Source: Bradysia coprophila (lineage: Eukaryota > Arthropoda > Insecta > Diptera > Sciaridae). Taken from it: 64,000 bases of DNA. Both the position numbers and the translations under genes were made by a program. The notes beneath the pieces were generated by a model that was given only the letters and a program-made list of their open reading frames with translations, searched no databases and was not told the DNA's origin. Below are positions 58,435-64,000 of this stretch, one piece after another. The stretch covers positions 1,708,645 through 1,772,644 of the forward strand of contig NW_023503941.1 in assembly GCF_014529535.1 (NCBI RefSeq), in the 5' to 3' direction. Within the stretch, counting starts at the first letter, position 1; each line of letters begins with the position of its first letter.

Positions 58435-58599
58435 GGGGCCATTCACAAATTACGCACGCACTAAATTCGAAATTTCAGACCCCCCCTCCCCCCTTGCACG
58501 CGAAAATGTATGGAGAAAATTTCAAAAATGTATGAAGCGTACGCTTTTGTCAAACCCCCCCTCCCCCCTTAAGAGCGTGCGTAATTTGTGAATGGCCCC
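58435..58599. mobile_element. 165-bp MITE with TTA target duplication (PIF/Harbinger-type)
   Basis: GGGGCCATTCACAAATTACG at the left and its perfect complement at the right, flanked by TTA on both sides (58432-58434, 58600-58602). Inner arms contain an ACCCCCCCTCCCCCCTT run in the same orientation twice. A 3-bp TWA duplication is typical of PIF/Harbinger elements. Confidence 0.8.
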
Positions 58600-58609
58600 T
58601 TACATACCA

Positions 58610-59595
58610 CAGTTTCTCAATCCACATAAAAGACTTCGTATTTATTACATTACGTACGTTCATGCTGATACTGCTGTCTCGCGCGCATAAGAGTGTATGT
58701 ATATATATGTAATCGAACTATGTTTCAATCAAAACGAAGAGAAAAAGGAAATTGAGAAATGCAGAGTTTCAATTATTTTCAAATATTTGTATGACATTAT
58801 TTCGCGCGCTTTCCCAAAACGTAAAACCAAATGGAAAGTCACAAATTTTTTCTTATATTTCTTCGAACGAGATAAACAAAATTTTGAAAACGTGATTGTT
58901 TCATGTGCAAAAATTATCACACCGGTGATCTTGATGTTAATTAATTAGCTCTAGTTAAGAAATTCTCCAAAAATTATTCAAATTGCTATCGAAAATAGAC
59001 CCTGCTTTGTAACAGTATTGGTATAAAAGTACTTTCTCTTTCAGTTTTGTGGTCCTTGAGAGTCACTTGCTTACACAAACTAAAATAACATATCCGTGCC
59101 GTACATGTGTTACTTAAGGGAATTCACGAACCTGGATATATACTCGGTATATCTCGTACATTTTTGTATATTCGCTTATTTTGACAACTGTCAACTGAAA
59201 AATACTTCAATTTCATCTCGACGGATTTTGGTCAAACAAAATGTCTCCGATCACAGGACTTCGGTAAACTAATTAGGTTTTAGATCAGATACACAACTGT
59301 TGAGCGACAACACGTTGAAATTATGACGTCATCAATACGATTTTTTTTTTCAAAGTCTTATCGGTAGACATTGGACCAATTGAAAAACTCATTACCTTGC
59401 CTCCTTGCCTTGCTTCCTGAGATCGTCCGCTAACACTGGTATGGCATTTTGTTTGACCAAAACTGGCAAACTTATACGAGATATAAACGCACTTCGCTGT
59501 ACACTTCGAAGTGCGTTGGAGATATACAAGATATACGGGATGTGTGAAATATATTGAGTATATTTTGTCATTGTGAATGTTGCATTGCTTTCCTA
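58610..59595. other. Intergenic; short hairpins
   Basis: A compact pair AACGCACTTCG / CGAAGTGCGTT lies at 59487-59519, perhaps a relic of the CAACGCACTTC family. No gene is recognised. Confidence 0.4.
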
Positions 59596-59970
59596 AACGA
59601 TAATATCGTCGGTGTGACGATTTTATTGTTTTCAACGACTATATTATCGTCCGAGCGACGATAATATCGTATCAGACGACAATAATATCGTTTCATATGC
59701 AACAATATTATCATTTCTGCAGTGATAATATCGCCCATGAAACGATATTATCGTACAGAAAACGATATTATCGCCGATTGAAACGATATTATTGTTTTTG
59801 CGACGATAATATCGTTTTATGCAACGATATTATCGTTTCTGCAGTGATAATATCACCCGTGAAACGATATTATTGACGACAATAATATCCTTTTTCTGAA
59901 ACAATAATATCGTCCGAGCAGCGATATTATCGTCCATGAAACGATATTATCGCCGCTGCAACGATAATAC
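59596..59970. repeat. Degenerate array of the CGATATTATCG palindrome
   Basis: About 18 copies of ACGATATTATCGT / ACGATAATATCGT-like words spaced 17-25 bp, in a mix of the two half-orders, separated by variable words. The core is shared with the array at 47711-47990, but the spacers differ. Confidence 0.75.
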
Positions 59971-60028
59971 ACTCGAAGATTTTTCCTGTCACCCAATTTT
60001 TACTAATGAAACCTGACTGAACGTGGTT

Positions 60029-60100
60029 CCGTGGTTTGATACATTGAGCACTCGCCTCATAAGCGAGAGGTCGGTTGTTCAAAATTTTGTATTTCCAACT
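60029..60100 (+). tRNA. tRNA-like sequence (Met-like CAT anticodon), probably a pseudogene or SINE head
   Basis: An anticodon arm with a 5-bp stem CTCGC/GCGAG and a 7-nt loop CTCATAA places CAT at the anticodon. It is preceded by a degenerate D-arm/A-box (GTGGTTTGATACATTGAGCA) and followed by GAGGTCGGTTGTTCAAAATT, a B-box-like T arm with a changed end. The acceptor stem does not pair convincingly, so I do not think it is a working tRNA gene. Confidence 0.5.
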
Positions 60101-60196
60101 TTTAATTTATCGTATGATGCGGGTGTCATTAGTAAAAATTCTGATTAATATTTCACTTCGTGAATTCCCTTAATGAATGCATATACCGACCAACAC

Positions 60197-60204
60197 TATA
60201 AAAG
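60197..60204 (+). promoter_or_regulatory. TATA box of the kelch-like gene
   Basis: TATAAAAG, 270 bp upstream of the ATG at 60474. The intervening sequence would then be mostly 5' UTR. No other TATA-like word fits as well. Confidence 0.5.
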
Positions 60205-60473
60205 TGGTTGCATAACGTTTAGTAAATAACCCCTAACCGAGTCGGTTAATATTTTGTACTGCGCTTGGGATCAATTTTGTTTGGCGTTAGTCTGTTTGTG
60301 GACATTGTTGTGAAAGTTAGTGCCTCAACAAATATTTTTATATTTTCAACGATTCGTGTCCGAAAAATATCAAGGTGAAATTCCTGTGAGTCGCATAGCA
60401 GTTAAAGTGTTTACTAATTTCGGTGTTTTGTATAATTATCATCTAGATTCGTCATAATTATCGCCAGTGTAAC

Positions 60474-61334
60474 ATGAATGAACAGGAACGTAAAGAATTC
60501 GTGAATAAGCTGGCTGGAAGCAGACATTTTCGGTTCGGAACGCAAAATCCGACGTTAATGGAGGAGCCGTTCTGGAAATATATGATCTGTAATCCACAAT
60601 TGACAGGATATAATGCTCGTAAAGACTCGCAGCATCAGCTGGACTTCCATAAGCCAGTCTGGTGTTTTGCTCGATTTGGTGCTACTCAAACATATCTGCC
60701 GGATGGACGATTAGTCTGTATTGGAGGCGAGCACGAAGATTCTTATGATCCGGACTTCCAAATCTACAATGATGTTGTCGTCATCGAAAGACCACGTGTC
60801 GTGAAAGGTCACTCCTTCTGCGCACCTCCTATTCCAAGTAATTTTCCCGTTGCAAAGAATTATCAGAACGACAAATTTAACGAAGAGATGTTGGGTACGT
60901 CGAATGACAAGCATGTCACCATATACGGATATCCTCTGAATGTGTTTCCACCGACCGATTTCCACACCGCAACTTATGTCCTCATGGACGGAAAGGAATA
61001 CATCTACATAATCGGCGGTACGGGTTGTTCATGTGAAGGCTTTCATAAGCCAGAGTCATGCAGTACTGACTATCATCTCAACAATACACGAGTCTTTCGC
61101 CTCTGTGTATCGGACTTCAGCATCGAACGTGTGGAAACAACTGGCAACATACCAAGAGGTTGTACGTACACGCATAGTGCAACGTTGTCGTTAACAGTTT
61201 TCGGTCGACCGGTCATTGACATCGAGGTCTCGCCGGAAGTCATTATGAGGTGTAGCTCACCAGGCTGGGAAAATCATAATCGAATTTATCGCTTGGAAAT
61301 TGAAACGGGAGTGTGGACAATTTTCAAGCAGTAA
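60474..61334 (+). CDS. Kelch/galactose-oxidase-like beta-propeller protein, single exon, 286 aa
   Basis: The ATG at 60474 (context AACATGA) opens an uninterrupted 286-codon frame. Kelch-type blades are visible: GRLVCIGGEHEDSYD followed by IYNDVVVIE (about residues 80-105); YIYIIGGTGCSCEG followed by NNTRVFRL and a PRGCTYTHSATL hinge (about 180-240); and a last strand NRIYRLEIETGVW. These are the G-G pair, the downstream aromatic and the P-R-x(n)-H pattern of kelch repeats. No signal peptide, membrane segment or catalytic domain is seen. The length suits four to five blades, short for a closed propeller, so the fold may be partial. It is intronless, unlike the other multi-exon genes here, and its composition is higher in GC than the flanks. 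A retrocopy or a horizontally acquired gene are both possible. Its exact function is unknown. Confidence 0.75.
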   Translation: MNEQERKEFVNKLAGSRHFRFGTQNPTLMEEPFWKYMICNPQLTGYNARKDSQHQLDFHKPVWCFARFGATQTYLPDGRLVCIGGEHEDSYDPDFQIYNDVVVIERPRVVKGHSFCAPPIPSNFPVAKNYQNDKFNEEMLGTSNDKHVTIYGYPLNVFPPTDFHTATYVLMDGKEYIYIIGGTGCSCEGFHKPESCSTDYHLNNTRVFRLCVSDFSIERVETTGNIPRGCTYTHSATLSLTVFGRPVIDIEVSPEVIMRCSSPGWENHNRIYRLEIETGVWTIFKQ

Positions 61335-61795
61335 AAGCGGAAAATTCGAAAAATTTGTGGCTCGTCCATCCCGTTTAAGATGTTGTCAGTTTTTGTAGTG
61401 CGCTTGCACACAATTTTTTGAAGTTCGGACAAATATTTGTACTTCGTCGAAAACACTGAATGAACTTCAAACATTTTTGTGCTACCACTGTCAACACAAG
61501 TATTGTCGCTGTCTTAAACGGTGTTGAGCACCCACACATTCTATAAGTTCAACGAACATTTTAATTTCATTATTTTTCATCATTTTTCATCAATTTTCAT
61601 TAAACAAAGCAAAAGTTGAAAAAATTCCATTTTGTTTCTCACACGGAGTACATTTTCGGTAAGCGGAAATCAAGTCTTACGAAACTAAAGGAAAATTTAA
61701 GTTAAGCGAGTCCGAGCATAAAAATCTCTCTAACTCTCCATTCCACTCGCACCCCGCCGAGGACGTTTCGTTTTGTTATATTTCGGATATCGTGA
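61335..61795. other. 3' flank of the kelch-like gene
   Basis: No further gene. A run of CATTTTTCATCATTTTTCAT near 61570 is simple repeat. No canonical AATAAA is obvious, although ATTAAA occurs at 61599. Confidence 0.4.
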
Positions 61796-61943
61796 AAACG
61801 ATAAGGAAATGTAATGGTTACATTCGGAAACTGGGCATTTCAACACTACTTTGCCCAATTCAAGTTGGTCGACCACATGGAACGTCAGAGGACTCGATTC
61901 GAAACACTAAACAAAGGCATTTATTAGAACTCGGAAACAGTAC
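61796..61943. repeat. Direct repeat flanking the second composite element, left copy
   Basis: About 145 bp, including GGTTACATTCGGAAACTGGG and ACCACATGGAACGTCAGAGG, is repeated nearly identically and in the same orientation at 63793-63940. The two copies bracket the composite element. Confidence 0.8.
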
Positions 61944-61976
61944 GATGAATGTTGGTAATATTACGTTAGACAGTAT

Positions 61977-62275
61977 CCCAACAAAAATCTCTTCGAGAAA
62001 AGTGTGACGCAGTCTTTGAAGTACAATTTCTAAAATGAATGATATCGCTAGAGTTGACGCTTTCAGCTTCGTTACGCAAAAATTAAATTTTACACCCAAT
62101 TTTAGTTCAAACAAGCTGGCGTAGTTTTATCTCATCATCTGCCAAATAATTTTTACCCAAAACAAAATTTGACTGGAAACAACCAAAATTTTACCAAAAA
62201 AATCTGCTCAGGAACAGACCAGCAGGAAAATTTATCTGCCACATGCGACGCAGATTTTTTTGGTAAAATTTTGGT
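61977..62275. repeat. Single arm of the 44431-44941 palindrome
   Basis: Begins TCCCAACAAAAATCTCTTCG and follows the left arm and centre of the palindrome at 44431, but stops at the satellite, so the right arm is missing. Confidence 0.75.
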
Positions 62276-62706
62276 TTGACGAAATTCGAAAATTTGACGA
62301 AATTTCACAAAAATCGAAAATTTGACGAAATTTGAAAATTCGACGAAATTCGAAAATTTGACGAAAATCGAAAATTTGACGAAAATCGAAAATTTGACGA
62401 AATTTAACGAAAATCGAAAATTTTGACGAAATTTGAAAATTCGACGAAATTCGAAAATTTGACGAAAATCGAAAATTTGACGAAAATCGAAAATTTGACG
62501 AAATTCGAAAATTTGACGAAATTTGAAAATTCGACGAAATTCGAAAAATTTGACGAAAATCGAAAATTTGACGAAAATCGAAAATTTGACGAAATTCGAA
62601 AATTTGACGAAATTTAACGAAAATCGAAAATTTGACGAAATTTGAAAATTCGACGAAATTCGAAAATTTGACGAAAATCGAAAATTTGACGAAAATCGAA
62701 AATTTG
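62276..62706. repeat. 18-bp satellite array, copy 2
   Basis: About 24 units of GACGAAAATCGAAAATTT and the variants GAAATTTGAAAATTC and GACGAAATTTAAC. A higher-order block of roughly 115 bp appears to repeat (62330-62680). Open frames of up to 194 codons through it are repeat artefacts. Confidence 0.85.
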
Positions 62707-63772
<1,066 letters not shown>

Positions 63773-63792
63773 TTTCGAAATGACCTTGGAAC

Positions 63793-63940
63793 AAACCTAT
63801 AAGGAAATGCAATGGTTACATTCGGAAACTGGGCATTTCAACACTACTTGGCCCAATTCAAGTTGGTCGACCACATGGAACGTCAGAGGACTCGATTCGA
63901 AACACTAAACAAAGGCATTTATTAGAACTTGGAAATGAGA
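63793..63940. repeat. Direct repeat flanking the second composite element, right copy
   Basis: Matches 61796-61943 with a few substitutions. A 60-codon frame here (63726-63908) has no known domain. Confidence 0.8.
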
Positions 63941-64000
63941 ATTACTATTTTCAGTCGGCACTGGAACGTTAAGTGAAGGAACACTTGCTGGAGGTGGATC

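Overview
The window is nuclear DNA of an animal, most likely an insect and probably a nematoceran fly such as a fungus gnat. That placement is inferred from AT-rich DNA, short 55-90 nt introns with GTAAGT/GTGAGT donors, the protein families present and the very high load of small inverted-repeat elements. There are no operons, ribosome binding sites or CRISPR arrays.

Five genes can be reconstructed well, four of them with intron-exon structure. (1) 16341-18345 (+) is a complete four-exon class I terpene synthase of the bacterial/fungal type. It has an Asp-rich DDxxE motif, a pyrophosphate-sensor Arg, a canonical NSE triad and a C-terminal RY pair. This is the most striking content of the window. 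(2) 41951-48648 (-) is a complete five-exon cytosolic non-specific dipeptidase (CNDP2-like, M20 family, 481 aa) with two repeat-stuffed introns. (3) 51040-51396 (-) is a small unrecognised gene of 118 aa. (4) 52557-55377 (+) is a complete five-exon inositol monophosphatase (275 aa). (5) 60474-61334 (+) is an intronless 286-aa kelch/galactose-oxidase-like protein with a TATA box about 270 bp upstream of its ATG. In addition, 8064-8254 (+) looks like the first coding exon of an N-myristoylated, globin-X-like globin, but its later exons were not found. Degraded mobile-element proteins are a YqaJ-type nuclease (about 5040-5423, -) and pieces of non-LTR retrotransposons (34878-35189 and 56826-57340, both -).

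The rest, including almost all of 18.4-41.9 kb, is non-coding and dominated by repeats. About twenty inverted-repeat/MITE-like elements are visible, several as families with two to four copies. There is a 2-kb foldback element at 11454-13498 whose arms hold 156-bp repeats in exact mirror register. Other repeats are an 18-bp satellite inside a ~1.9-kb composite element present twice (44.4-46.3 kb and 62.0-63.8 kb), two arrays built on a CGATATTATCG palindrome (47.7 and 59.6 kb), degenerate tandem repeats at 25.8-27.0 kb, a GATA microsatellite at 63.4 kb, and 5S-rRNA-like and tRNA-like (SINE-type) sequences.

The dipeptidase and inositol monophosphatase are ordinary housekeeping enzymes and do not form a pathway with the terpene synthase. 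The terpene synthase would be expected to convert a prenyl diphosphate made elsewhere in the genome into a terpene. Exon boundaries were derived by hand from splice sites, phase and family conservation, without transcript evidence.
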